Positions 15,058 to 23,192 of a stretch of 64,000 bases of DNA are shown here, one piece after another. The DNA lies in assembly GCF_014699055.1 (NCBI RefSeq), contig NZ_JACXAC010000002.1:946784-1010783 (forward strand). The letters run 5' to 3'. The DNA is from Hymenobacter armeniacus. Lineage in GTDB: Bacteria > Bacteroidota > Bacteroidia > Cytophagales > Hymenobacteraceae. Both the position numbers and the translations under genes were made by a program. Each line of letters begins with the position of its first letter. Position 1 is the stretch's first letter. The notes under the pieces were generated by a model. That model saw only the letters and a program-made list of their open reading frames with translations, was not told the DNA's origin and made no database searches.

Positions 15058-16940
15058 CACGGACCTTTATTCTAAATCTGTTTGCCCTCAGCCTGCTAGG
15101 TGCCGCACCAGCTCACGCTGCCGACATCTGGGTGGCGCCCACCGGCTCCGACCGCAACCCGGGTACTGCCGAGAAGCCGCTAGCTACCGTTGCCGCTGCC
15201 CTGCGCCAGGTGCGAGACCTGCGCCGCCTGCACGACCCGGCCGTAGAAGCCGGCGCGCACATCTGGGTGCGCGGTGGGGAATACCGACTGACTGAACCCC
15301 TTTTCCTGCGGCCGGAAGATGCCGGTACCGCCACGAGCCCCACCATAATTGAGGCTGCGCCCGGCGAGCAGCCGGTACTCAGTGGCGGCGTAGTGGTAAC
15401 GGGCTGGCAAAAAGCCCTTGGCAAAATCCCGGGTCTGCCAGCTGCCGCGCAGGGGCAGGTGTGGGTGGCCGCCGCGCCGCTGCTATCGGGCCGCGCCCTC
15501 AACTTTCGCCAGCTGTGGGTGAATGGCCGCAAAGCCACCCGCGCCCGCACGCCCAACAACGACAACCTGCCCCGTCTACTCACCTGGGACACCGATAAGC
15601 GGGAAACGCTGGTGCCAACCGCCGCCCTGGCCTCGGTGAAACAGCCCGGCCAACTGGAAATGGTGCTGCACCAGATGTGGGCCGTGAACGTGCTACGCGT
15701 GAAATCCTTGGCCGTGCAGGGCGACAAAGCCCGCGTGACGTTTCAGGAGCCCGAAAGCCGTATCCAGTTCGAGCATCCTTGGCCGCGGCCCATCATCAAC
15801 GGCAAAAACGGTAGCTCGGCCTTCTACTTTACCAACGCCATCGAACTGCTCGACCAGCCCGGCGAATGGTTTTATGACGCGCCGCACGGGCAGGTGTATT
15901 ACTGGCCCCGCGCTGGCGAAAACCTGGTCACCGCCCAGGTAATAGCGCCGGCTCTGGAAACGGTGATTCGGGTAGCCGGCACCCTCGACCAGCCGGTAGG
16001 CTACGTGCAGTTCAAAGGGCTGACGTTCGCCTACACCACCTGGCTGCGGCCCTCGGAGCAGGGCCATGTGCCCTTGCAGGCCGGCATGTACCTGCTGGAT
16101 GGCTACTCGCTGGCCAAGCCCGGCACGCCCGACAAAGCCGGCCTCGAAAACCAAGCCTGGATTGGTAGGCCGCCAGCCGGGGTGGAGATGCAAAACGCGC
16201 ACCATACCCGCTTCGAGCGCTGTCAGTTCCTGCATATGGGCGCGACAGCGCTGGATTACCAAAGCGGCACTCACGACGACGTCATCACCGGCTGCACCGT
16301 GCGCGATGTGGCTGTGAACGGGGTGCAGCTGGGCAAATTCTCCGACGAGAGCGTGGAAACGCACCTGCCATACAACCCAAAAGACGAGCGGGAAATCTGC
16401 ACCAACGAGTTGCTGGAAAACAACCTCGTCACTGACTGCGGCAACGAGGACTGGGGCGCGGTGGGCATTGCCGCGGGCTTCGTGCGGGGCACTACCATTC
16501 GGCACAACGAGGTGGCGCAGGTGCCCTACACCGGCATCAGTCTGGGCTGGGGCTGGACCAAAACCACCAATGCCATGCGCGACAACCGCGTGCTGGCCAA
16601 CTACATTCATCACTACGCCCAGCACACCTACGACGTGGCCGGCGTGTACACGCTTTCGGCCCAACCGGGCACAGTCATCAGCGAAAACCGTGTGGATGAA
16701 ATTGGCCGCGCCCCTTACGTGCATGACCCTGACCACTGGTTCTACCTCTACCTCGACGAAGGCTCGTCTAATATAACGGTGCAGGACAACTGGTGCCCGG
16801 CCGAGAAGTTCCTGGCCAATGCCAACGGGCCGGGGAACGTGTGGAAAAACAACGGGCCAATGGTAAGCGAAGCCATCAAGCAAGCGGCGGGGCTGGAGGC
16901 GGGGTATCAGGATTTGCGAAAAATTTCGCTCCAGAAATGA
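15054..16940 (+). CDS. Exported right-handed beta-helix protein (GH141/pectate-lyase-like fold)
   Basis: A 628-residue protein with a signal peptide (FALSLLGAAPAHAA). It opens with the IWVAPTGSDRNPGT...PLATVAAALRQVRDL signature shared by several beta-helix glycosidase families, followed by long runs of short strands and Asn-ladder-like repeats (FERCQFLHMGATAL, ITGCTVRDVAVNGV, NELLENNLVTDCG). This fold covers GH120, GH141, GH28-like enzymes and polysaccharide lyases; the opening and the TTW..P..G.VPLQAG stretch most resemble GH141, but no catalytic residue can be assigned by eye. The start codon lies in the end of a PAL-B repeat. Confidence 0.7.
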   Translation: MTRTFILNLFALSLLGAAPAHAADIWVAPTGSDRNPGTAEKPLATVAAALRQVRDLRRLHDPAVEAGAHIWVRGGEYRLTEPLFLRPEDAGTATSPTIIEAAPGEQPVLSGGVVVTGWQKALGKIPGLPAAAQGQVWVAAAPLLSGRALNFRQLWVNGRKATRARTPNNDNLPRLLTWDTDKRETLVPTAALASVKQPGQLEMVLHQMWAVNVLRVKSLAVQGDKARVTFQEPESRIQFEHPWPRPIINGKNGSSAFYFTNAIELLDQPGEWFYDAPHGQVYYWPRAGENLVTAQVIAPALETVIRVAGTLDQPVGYVQFKGLTFAYTTWLRPSEQGHVPLQAGMYLLDGYSLAKPGTPDKAGLENQAWIGRPPAGVEMQNAHHTRFERCQFLHMGATALDYQSGTHDDVITGCTVRDVAVNGVQLGKFSDESVETHLPYNPKDEREICTNELLENNLVTDCGNEDWGAVGIAAGFVRGTTIRHNEVAQVPYTGISLGWGWTKTTNAMRDNRVLANYIHHYAQHTYDVAGVYTLSAQPGTVISENRVDEIGRAPYVHDPDHWFYLYLDEGSSNITVQDNWCPAEKFLANANGPGNVWKNNGPMVSEAIKQAAGLEAGYQDLRKISLQK

Positions 16941-16960
16941 ATAATAAAAGAATGAAAGAA

Positions 16961-17052
16961 CGTCATGCAGAGCGCAGCGAAGCGTTTCGCGTGCCGCAGT
17001 AATCAATGGTATCCCAACGAAGCGAGCGAGATGCTTCGCTGCGCTCGGCACA
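16961..17052. repeat. Diverged PAL-B inverted repeat
   Basis: The left arm reads CGTCATGCAGAGCGCAGCGA and the right arm CAACGAAGCGAGCGAGATGC..GCGCTCGGCA. It is the most diverged PAL-B copy. It fills the gap between the beta-helix gene and the next GH78. Confidence 0.7.
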
Positions 17053-17084
17053 ACACACTACCAAAAAACACATCAACCCACCTG

Positions 17085-19274
17085 ATGATAAAACCATACT
17101 TGCAACGAGTGGCAACTGCGTTGCTCCTGTTTCTGCTAGCAGCTTCCGCCCAAGCCCAAACCGCCGCCCCTAAAGCCACCTGGATTTGGTACCCCGGCGA
17201 CTACGAAATCTGGCTGGGCAACCAGATGCAGAACCGGCGCACCGAGCGCGGCACGTTCTTCCCGGTGTTCTGGCGGATGGACAGCCACTACGTCCTCATC
17301 GATTTCCACAAGGACTTCGACCTCGCGCAGCCCGAAGAAGTGGAGCTGCGCGCCGAGGGCCAGTACAACGTGAAGCTCGATGGCAAGCCGTTGGGCGCGC
17401 CCACGCGCCTGACCGTGCCGGCCGGCAAGCACCGCATCAACATCAAGGTATACAACCAGGCCACACCGCCGGCCGTGTTCGTGCGCGGCAAAACCATTGC
17501 TTCCGATGCCTCGTGGCTGGTTACCTACGAGGACAAGGAATGGATTGATGCCTCGGGCAAAACCTCGGACCAGTCGGGCACGACCTGGCTGCAAGCGGGC
17601 GCCTGGAACTTCGATGCGCCCGAGTCGCTGCCCTCGGCTTTCAAGCTGCCGACGGAGGCGCGCCGGGCGGCCCGGGTGGAGCGTACGCCGCAGGGAATGG
17701 TGGTCGATTTTGGGCGCGAAACCTTCGGCTACATCAAGCTGCATGGCTTGAAAGGCAAAGGACAGGTGGCGGTGTATTTTGGCGAGTCGAAGGAGGAAGC
17801 GTTGGCCACTGAAACCTGCGAAACGCTGGAATTCCTGGCCGTGGACCAGCCGCAGAAAGGCGACACGGTGACGAGCTTATCGAAGGCGTTTCGCTACGTG
17901 AACATCCGGCCGGAGGCGGGTGTGAGTCTCGATTCGGTGTCGCTGCTCTACGAGTATGCGCCGGTGGCGGAGCGGGGCAAATTCCGCTGTTCCGATGACC
18001 AGTTGAATAAAATCTGGGACGTGGCGGCCTACACCATGCACCTCAACACGCGGGAGTTTTTCATCGATGGCATCAAGCGCGACCGGTGGGTGTGGTCGGG
18101 CGACGCCTACCAGAGCTATTTGATGAACTACTACCTCTACTTCGACACGCCGACGGTGAACCGCACACAGTTTGCCCTGCGCGGCAAAGACCCGGTGACC
18201 AGCCACATCAACACCATCATGGACTACAGTTTCTACTGGTTCATCAGCGTGTACGATGCCTACCAGTATACGGGCGACAAGGCGCAGGTGCAGCAACTGT
18301 ATCCGCGCATGCAAAGCCTGATGGACTACTGCCTCGGCCGCCGCAACAAGGACGGCCTGATGGAAGGCCTAGCCGGCGACTGGGTATTTATCGACTGGGC
18401 CGACGGGCTGAGCAAGAAGGGCGAAGTGAGCTTCGAGCAGTTGCTGCTTTGCCGCAGCCTCGAAAGCATGGCCTTGTGCGCGAATCTGGTGGGCGACCAG
18501 GCCGGCGCGCAGAAATACCAGCAGCTGGCCACCGACCTCAAGGCCAAAATCTTCGCCACCTACTGGAATGCCGGCAAGGGCGCGCTGGTGCACAGCCGCG
18601 GGAACGGCCAGCCCACCGACAACGTGACGCGCTACGCCAACATGTTTGCCATCTTCTTCGACTACCTAAGCCCCGCGCAGGAGCAGCAGGTGAAAAAATC
18701 GGTGCTGCTGAACCCGCAGGTACCCAAAATCACGACGCCCTACATGCGCTTCTACGAGCTGGAAGCCCTGTGCGCGATGGGTGAGCAGCCGTACGTGCTC
18801 AAAGAAATGAAGTCGTACTGGGGCGGGATGCTGAACGAAGGCGCTACCTCGTTTTGGGAGGAGTACGACCCCACCAAAAAAGGCACCGAGCACCTGGCCA
18901 TGTACGGCCGGCCCTTCGGCAAGAGCTTGTGCCACGCCTGGGGCGCCAGCCCGATTTACCTGCTCGGTAAGTACTACCTCGGCGTAAAACCGCTCACTCC
19001 CGGCTACGCCACCTACGAAATCGTGCCCAACCTCGGCGGCCTGCAGTGGATGGAAGGCACCGTGCCCACCCCGCAGGGCGACATTACGGTGGCCGCTAGC
19101 CCCAAGCAGCTCAAGGTGAAAGGCGCCAGCGGCACTGGCACGCTGCGTTTCAAAAGCAAGTCGAAACCGAGCTGCAAAGGCGGTAAAATCGTGTCGAAAG
19201 GCAGCGGGGAATATGAGCTGACGCTGGAGAAAGGGCGCGAGTACGTGGTGAGTTATCAGGCCGTGAGCAAATGA
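17085..19274 (+). CDS. Exported alpha-L-rhamnosidase-like GH78 enzyme
   Basis: A 729-residue protein. I start at ATG 17085 (MIKPYLQRVATALLLFLLAASAQAQ) because the longer frame is encoded by a PAL-B repeat. A beta-sandwich (ATWIWYPGDYEIWLGNQMQN) precedes a six-hairpin barrel containing FFIDGIKRDRWVWSGDAYQS, the GH78 catalytic region in its Bacteroidota variant. A C-terminal beta-sandwich follows (TPQGDITVAASPKQL). It is shorter than the other two GH78 proteins here and belongs to a different subgroup. Its stop codon overlaps the next start by four bases (ATGA), so the two genes are translationally coupled. Confidence 0.8.
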   Translation: MIKPYLQRVATALLLFLLAASAQAQTAAPKATWIWYPGDYEIWLGNQMQNRRTERGTFFPVFWRMDSHYVLIDFHKDFDLAQPEEVELRAEGQYNVKLDGKPLGAPTRLTVPAGKHRINIKVYNQATPPAVFVRGKTIASDASWLVTYEDKEWIDASGKTSDQSGTTWLQAGAWNFDAPESLPSAFKLPTEARRAARVERTPQGMVVDFGRETFGYIKLHGLKGKGQVAVYFGESKEEALATETCETLEFLAVDQPQKGDTVTSLSKAFRYVNIRPEAGVSLDSVSLLYEYAPVAERGKFRCSDDQLNKIWDVAAYTMHLNTREFFIDGIKRDRWVWSGDAYQSYLMNYYLYFDTPTVNRTQFALRGKDPVTSHINTIMDYSFYWFISVYDAYQYTGDKAQVQQLYPRMQSLMDYCLGRRNKDGLMEGLAGDWVFIDWADGLSKKGEVSFEQLLLCRSLESMALCANLVGDQAGAQKYQQLATDLKAKIFATYWNAGKGALVHSRGNGQPTDNVTRYANMFAIFFDYLSPAQEQQVKKSVLLNPQVPKITTPYMRFYELEALCAMGEQPYVLKEMKSYWGGMLNEGATSFWEEYDPTKKGTEHLAMYGRPFGKSLCHAWGASPIYLLGKYYLGVKPLTPGYATYEIVPNLGGLQWMEGTVPTPQGDITVAASPKQLKVKGASGTGTLRFKSKSKPSCKGGKIVSKGSGEYELTLEKGREYVVSYQAVSK

Positions 19275-20104
19275 GCATTTCGCCTGAAAACCTGGTAGAT
19301 GTAGCGACGCATCGTTGCGTCTCGTTGTCCGCGCTGTTTGGTCGATTCCGTTCAACGACGAGACGCAAGGATGCGTCTCTACATCGGGCCAGAATCCGCC
19401 GAAGCAGCCGCTTTTTAGTACTGCTTTTGCTGCTGTTGCTGGCCATTTCCGCCTTCGCGCAAGCCGGTGAAAAGATGTCGGTGATTGAAATTATCGGTCC
19501 CGGAAAAGCACCGGTCTCAGCCCGCAATTTGGTGGCGCTTTGTCGGAAATATAAGGTGCCGACCTCAGGCATATACCGCTGGCAAAACCACCTCATTGCC
19601 TACGGCAAAACTGCGAGCATTCAGGCGCTGCAGAAGAATCTGGCCGCCGTTTACACTGGCAGTGAGGTGAAGCTCTATGCCGTGCCCTTTTACAAATTTG
19701 ACCGTCAGCACTGCACCGATAAAACCACCGCCAAGCAATGGGACAACATCATCCTGACGGCGAATCTGGTCAAAGATTCGAAAAAGCAGCAGGAGTACCT
19801 GAACCACCACGCCACCCAGTTTCAGCAGTGGCCGGAAGTGGCGCAGGGCTTCTGCCGGGCCAGCTTCCAGCAGCTGCTGGTGTTTCGGCAGGGGCGGCAG
19901 CTGATGCTGGTTATCAGCATTCCGCACGGTGCCAGCCTAGATGAATTGAACCCGAAAACTTCGCTGAATAACCCGCGCGTGAACGACTGGAACGCGCTGA
20001 TGAAGCAGTACCAGGAAGGCCTGCCCGGTACCAAACCGGGCGAGGTGTGGGTGTTTCTGAAACCCGCAGTGGCACTGAAGCAACAAGTGCTGCTAAAGAA
20101 ATAA
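19271..20104 (+). CDS. Exported two-domain L-rhamnose-mutarotase-like protein
   Basis: A 277-residue product with ATG overlapping the previous stop. The C-terminal half ends VNDWNALMKQYQEGLPGTKP followed by GEVWVFLKP, the hallmark of the RhaM/DUF718 L-rhamnose mutarotase family, and the N-terminal half (RNLVALCRKYKVPTSGIYRW) looks like a second, diverged ferredoxin-like domain. RhaM interconverts alpha- and beta-L-rhamnose, which fits its coupling to a rhamnosidase. Unlike classical cytoplasmic RhaM it carries a signal peptide (RRSSRFLVLLLLLLLAISAF). Codons 11-38 are encoded by an 84-bp PAL-A5 repeat that keeps the frame open. Confidence 0.65.
   Translation: MSISPENLVDVATHRCVSLSALFGRFRSTTRRKDASLHRARIRRSSRFLVLLLLLLLAISAFAQAGEKMSVIEIIGPGKAPVSARNLVALCRKYKVPTSGIYRWQNHLIAYGKTASIQALQKNLAAVYTGSEVKLYAVPFYKFDRQHCTDKTTAKQWDNIILTANLVKDSKKQQEYLNHHATQFQQWPEVAQGFCRASFQQLLVFRQGRQLMLVISIPHGASLDELNPKTSLNNPRVNDWNALMKQYQEGLPGTKPGEVWVFLKPAVALKQQVLLKK
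19300..19383. repeat. PAL-A5 inverted repeat, in frame inside a coding 5' end
   Basis: Termini are TGTAG and CTACA. Arms TGTAGCGACGCATCGTTGCG and CGCAAGGATGCGTCTCTACA are near-perfect inverted copies. It is exactly 84 bp (28 codons), so it does not shift the reading frame of the mutarotase-like gene in which it lies. Confidence 0.85.
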
Positions 20105-20111
20105 AAACACC

Positions 20112-20209
20112 CGTCATGCTGAGCGCAGTCGAAGCATCTCTACCGCTTCGTTGCGAGCATCAGAAATTACTTGCCCGGTAGAGATGCTTCGACTGCGCTC
20201 AGCATGACG
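20112..20209. repeat. PAL-B inverted repeat
   Basis: A near-perfect copy: CGTCATGCTGAGCGCAGTCG on the left and its exact inverse on the right, with arms of about 38 bp and a core of about 20 bp. It lies between the mutarotase-like and oxidoreductase genes. Confidence 0.92.
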
Positions 20210-20258
20210 GCCAGGTTTGGATTCTATTGACAACTCAAAACTCCTACTTACCCCCAAA

Positions 20259-21326
20259 ATGCTCACCTTAGGAATTCTGGGCCTCGGCGAAGGCCGCAGC
20301 ACCATGTCGGCCGCCCTGAACAGCCCGAAATGGACGCTCAAAACCATCTGCGACCGCAACGAAGACCTGTGCCGCCACCGCGCCGAAGAATTCAACTTCC
20401 CGCACTACACCACGCAGTACCAGGACCTGCTCGATGACCCGGAAATCGACGCCGTGGCCATCTACACCCCCGACCACCTGCACGCCGAGCACGTGGCCCA
20501 GGCCCTACGGGCCGGCAAGCACGTCGTCTGCACCAAGCCGTTTATCGACGACCTCAGCAAGGCCAACGAGCTGCTGGAGCTGAGCCGCACCTCGGGCAAA
20601 AAGCTTTTCGTGGGCCAAAGCTCCCGGTTTTTCGAGCCCATGAAGCGCCAGCGCGCCGACTACGAAGCCGGACTGATTGGCGAGCTCATCACCATCGAAG
20701 CCTACTACCACGCCGACCACCGCTGGTTTCTGGAGAAAGGCTGGTCCTTGGAAAACGCCTTCAAATGGCTCTACGGCGGCCTCAGCCACCCGGTAGATTT
20801 TATTCGCTGGTACCTGCCCAACATTGAGGAGGTGATGGGCTACGGCATGCTCAGCAGCAACGGCGCCAAAGGCGGCCTCAAGCACCAGGACACCATGCAC
20901 TTCATCTTCAAAAGCACCGATGGCCGCGTGGCCCGCGTGAGCGGCTGCTACACCGGCCCCGTGCAGCCCGTGACCCGCGATTCGGAGATGAGCTGCATCC
21001 TGCGCGGCACCGAGGGCGCCAGCCAAGGCGACTACATGGACCTGCGCTACGCCATCACCGACAAAACTGGCGAGGAAAAAATCTTCACTTGGGAGCACAA
21101 GCTGAAGCACTATTTCCGCTTCGAGGGCAAGAGCCACCACGCCGGCGAATACCAGAATTACCTGGAGTATTTCGCCGATTCCATCGAGCAGAATTTCACA
21201 GCTTACCCGGACCTGAAAGAGGGCATCGGTACCATCGCGCTGCTGCAGGCCATGGACCGCTCGCTGAGCACCGGCCAGCCGGTGAAAGTGCGCGACTTGC
21301 TGGCGGAGCACGGCGTTTCGCTCTGA
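20259..21326 (+). CDS. Gfo/Idh/MocA family oxidoreductase
   Basis: A 355-residue cytoplasmic protein starting MLTLGILGLGEGRS. A Rossmann fold (GILGLGEGRSTMSAA) with AIYTPDHLHAEHVAQALRAGKHVVCTKPF is typical: the K in CTKP corresponds to the family's conserved EKP/KP lysine. The C-terminal half is the substrate domain (GGLSHPVDFIRWYLP with the conserved H..D..R). Members oxidise or reduce sugars and sugar acids with NAD(P). It sits immediately before a sugar symporter gene, so it may act on the imported sugar, possibly rhamnose or galacturonate derived; substrate is not shown by sequence. Confidence 0.85.
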   Translation: MLTLGILGLGEGRSTMSAALNSPKWTLKTICDRNEDLCRHRAEEFNFPHYTTQYQDLLDDPEIDAVAIYTPDHLHAEHVAQALRAGKHVVCTKPFIDDLSKANELLELSRTSGKKLFVGQSSRFFEPMKRQRADYEAGLIGELITIEAYYHADHRWFLEKGWSLENAFKWLYGGLSHPVDFIRWYLPNIEEVMGYGMLSSNGAKGGLKHQDTMHFIFKSTDGRVARVSGCYTGPVQPVTRDSEMSCILRGTEGASQGDYMDLRYAITDKTGEEKIFTWEHKLKHYFRFEGKSHHAGEYQNYLEYFADSIEQNFTAYPDLKEGIGTIALLQAMDRSLSTGQPVKVRDLLAEHGVSL

Positions 21327-21333
21327 CGTCTTT

Positions 21334-21436
21334 ACCTCACCCCCGGCCCCTCTCCCGCGGAGAGGGGAGCCACGGCGGCGCGAACGTCTGCTTCGTCCGG
21401 CTCCCCTCTCCGCGGGAGAGGGGCCGGGGGTGAGGT
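21334..21436. repeat. PAL-C inverted repeat
   Basis: Arms ACCTCACCCCCGGCCCCTCT and AGAGGGGCCGGGGGTGAGGT are perfect inverses and contain nested CTCTCCCGCGGAGAG-type hairpins. It lies between the oxidoreductase stop and the symporter start. Confidence 0.9.
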
Positions 21437-21491
21437 GACCCGCGTGAGGCTGCTCTTAAATCATTCCCACCCCAAACCCACCCTTACCCGC

Positions 21492-23081
21492 ATGGGCAAC
21501 AACCTACTCGGCCATCTCACTGCCTGGGACTACGCCATTGTCGTGGCCTATGTCGTCATCCTCGTGGTCATCGGCTTTCGGGCCAGCGCCTCACAGCGCA
21601 ACAAGCCCGATGAATCCATCTTTCTGGCCAATAAATCGTTGGGCTGGGCCAGCATCGGGTTCAATATGTGGGGCACGAATGTGGGGCCGTCGATGCTGCT
21701 GGCTTTTGCCAGCATCGGGTACAGCACGGGCATCGTGGCGGTGAATTTTGAGTGGTACGCTTTCGTGTTTTTGTTTCTGCTGGCGGTGGTGTTTGCGCCG
21801 CGCTACCTGGCGGCCAACGTGAGCACCATGCCTGGCTTTATGGGCCGGCAATACGGCGATTCCACGCAGAACATTCTGGCCTGGTACGCGCTGATTAAAA
21901 TCCTGATTTCGTGGCTGTCGCTGGGCCTGTTTGCGGGCGGCTTTCTGGTGCGGCAAATTCTGGGAATTCCCATGTGGCAGTCGGTGATTGTGCTGGTGCT
22001 GTTTGCGGGGTTTTTCGCCTTCGTGGGCGGCCTCAAGGCCATTGCCAAGGTCAACGTTTTTCAGATGATTTTGCTCATCGCAGTGTCGCTCACGCTCACC
22101 GTCATTGGCGTGCTGAAAGTGGGCGGACTGAGCAAAGTGTACCACAGCGTGCCCGGTCATTACTGGAACCTGCTGCATCCGGCTTCCGACCCCAAGTACC
22201 CGTGGTATGCCATCCTGCTGGGCTACCCGGTGTCGGCGGTAGCATTTTTCTGCACCGACCAGGCCATGGTGCAGTCGGTGCTCGGGGCCAAAAACCTGGA
22301 ACAGGGCCAGCTGGGCGTGAATTTCATCGGCTGGCTGAAAATCCTGTCGCTGCCGCTGTTCATCGGCACCGGCATTTTGTGCTTCATTCTATTCCCGCAC
22401 CTCAAAGACCCCAGCGAGGCCTACATGACCATGGTTACCAGCCTTTTTCCAGAGGGCATGAAAGGCCTTGTCATCGTGGTGCTCATTGCCGTGCTGGTGG
22501 GCACCATCAGCTCGTCGCTCAACTCGCTGAGCACCGTGTTTACGATGGATGTGTACGCCCGCAACATCAACCCCCACGCCAGCAACCAGCAAATCAAGTC
22601 GGTGGGCCGCGTCACCATCCTCGTCGGCTGCGGCTTTGCCGTGCTGGTGGCGCTGGCCATCGACAGCGTAAAGGGCCTGAATCTGTTCGATATTTTCCAG
22701 GCCGTGCTCGGCTTCATCGCGCCGTCGCTGGCGGTGGTGTTCCTGCTATCGGTGTTTTGGCGGCGCACCACGCAGCGCGCGGTGAACGGGATTTTGTCCT
22801 TGGGTTCGGCGTTCAGCCTGGGGGTGGGCGTGGTGTATCTGTGGGTGCTGCCTTCGGCGAAATACAGCTTCTGGCCGCACTACCTGGTGCTGTCGTTCCT
22901 CATTTTCGCCGTGCTGTTTGTGGCGGCCGTGCTGCTCTCCCTCACCGACCCGGCTGGCCAGGCACGGCGCCAGGCGGTGGACTACGGGGTGCTGGCCCGT
23001 CCCACACGGCGGGTGCAGCTGCTGTGGGCCGCGCTGGCCGTGGTGATGGTGGGGCTGTACGTGGTGTTCAACGGGCATTAG
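21492..23081 (+). CDS. Sodium/solute symporter (SSS family), probable sugar importer
   Basis: A 529-residue membrane protein with about 13-14 hydrophobic helices. I start at MGNNLLGHLTAWDYAIVVAY; the frame upstream is partly repeat. SSS features include KSLGWASIGFNMWGTNVGPSM in the early helices, FAFVGGLKAIAKVNVFQ, the substrate/ion region around FFCTDQAMVQSVLGAKN and GTISSSLNSLSTVFTMDVY. The SGLT-like arrangement favours a Na+-coupled monosaccharide importer. It follows the Gfo/Idh/MocA gene and ends the + strand block, facing the converging DUF5703 gene across a PAL-A2 repeat. Confidence 0.87.
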   Translation: MGNNLLGHLTAWDYAIVVAYVVILVVIGFRASASQRNKPDESIFLANKSLGWASIGFNMWGTNVGPSMLLAFASIGYSTGIVAVNFEWYAFVFLFLLAVVFAPRYLAANVSTMPGFMGRQYGDSTQNILAWYALIKILISWLSLGLFAGGFLVRQILGIPMWQSVIVLVLFAGFFAFVGGLKAIAKVNVFQMILLIAVSLTLTVIGVLKVGGLSKVYHSVPGHYWNLLHPASDPKYPWYAILLGYPVSAVAFFCTDQAMVQSVLGAKNLEQGQLGVNFIGWLKILSLPLFIGTGILCFILFPHLKDPSEAYMTMVTSLFPEGMKGLVIVVLIAVLVGTISSSLNSLSTVFTMDVYARNINPHASNQQIKSVGRVTILVGCGFAVLVALAIDSVKGLNLFDIFQAVLGFIAPSLAVVFLLSVFWRRTTQRAVNGILSLGSAFSLGVGVVYLWVLPSAKYSFWPHYLVLSFLIFAVLFVAAVLLSLTDPAGQARRQAVDYGVLARPTRRVQLLWAALAVVMVGLYVVFNGH

Positions 23082-23084
23082 GGC

Positions 23085-23185
23085 TGTAGAGACGCGACAC
23101 TTCGCGTCTCAATCGTCGCGGATGTTATTTATGCCGCGCGGTTCCAATCGTTCAACGTGGAGACGCGAAGTGTCGCGTCTCTACA
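23085..23185. repeat. PAL-A2 inverted repeat between convergent genes
   Basis: Termini TGTAG/CTACA; arms TGTAGAGACGCGACACTTCG and inverse, about 26 bp each, 101 bp overall. It begins four bases after the symporter stop and ends eight bases before the stop of the converging gene, so it could also terminate transcription from both sides. Confidence 0.92.
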
Positions 23186-23192
23186 TGACGTT

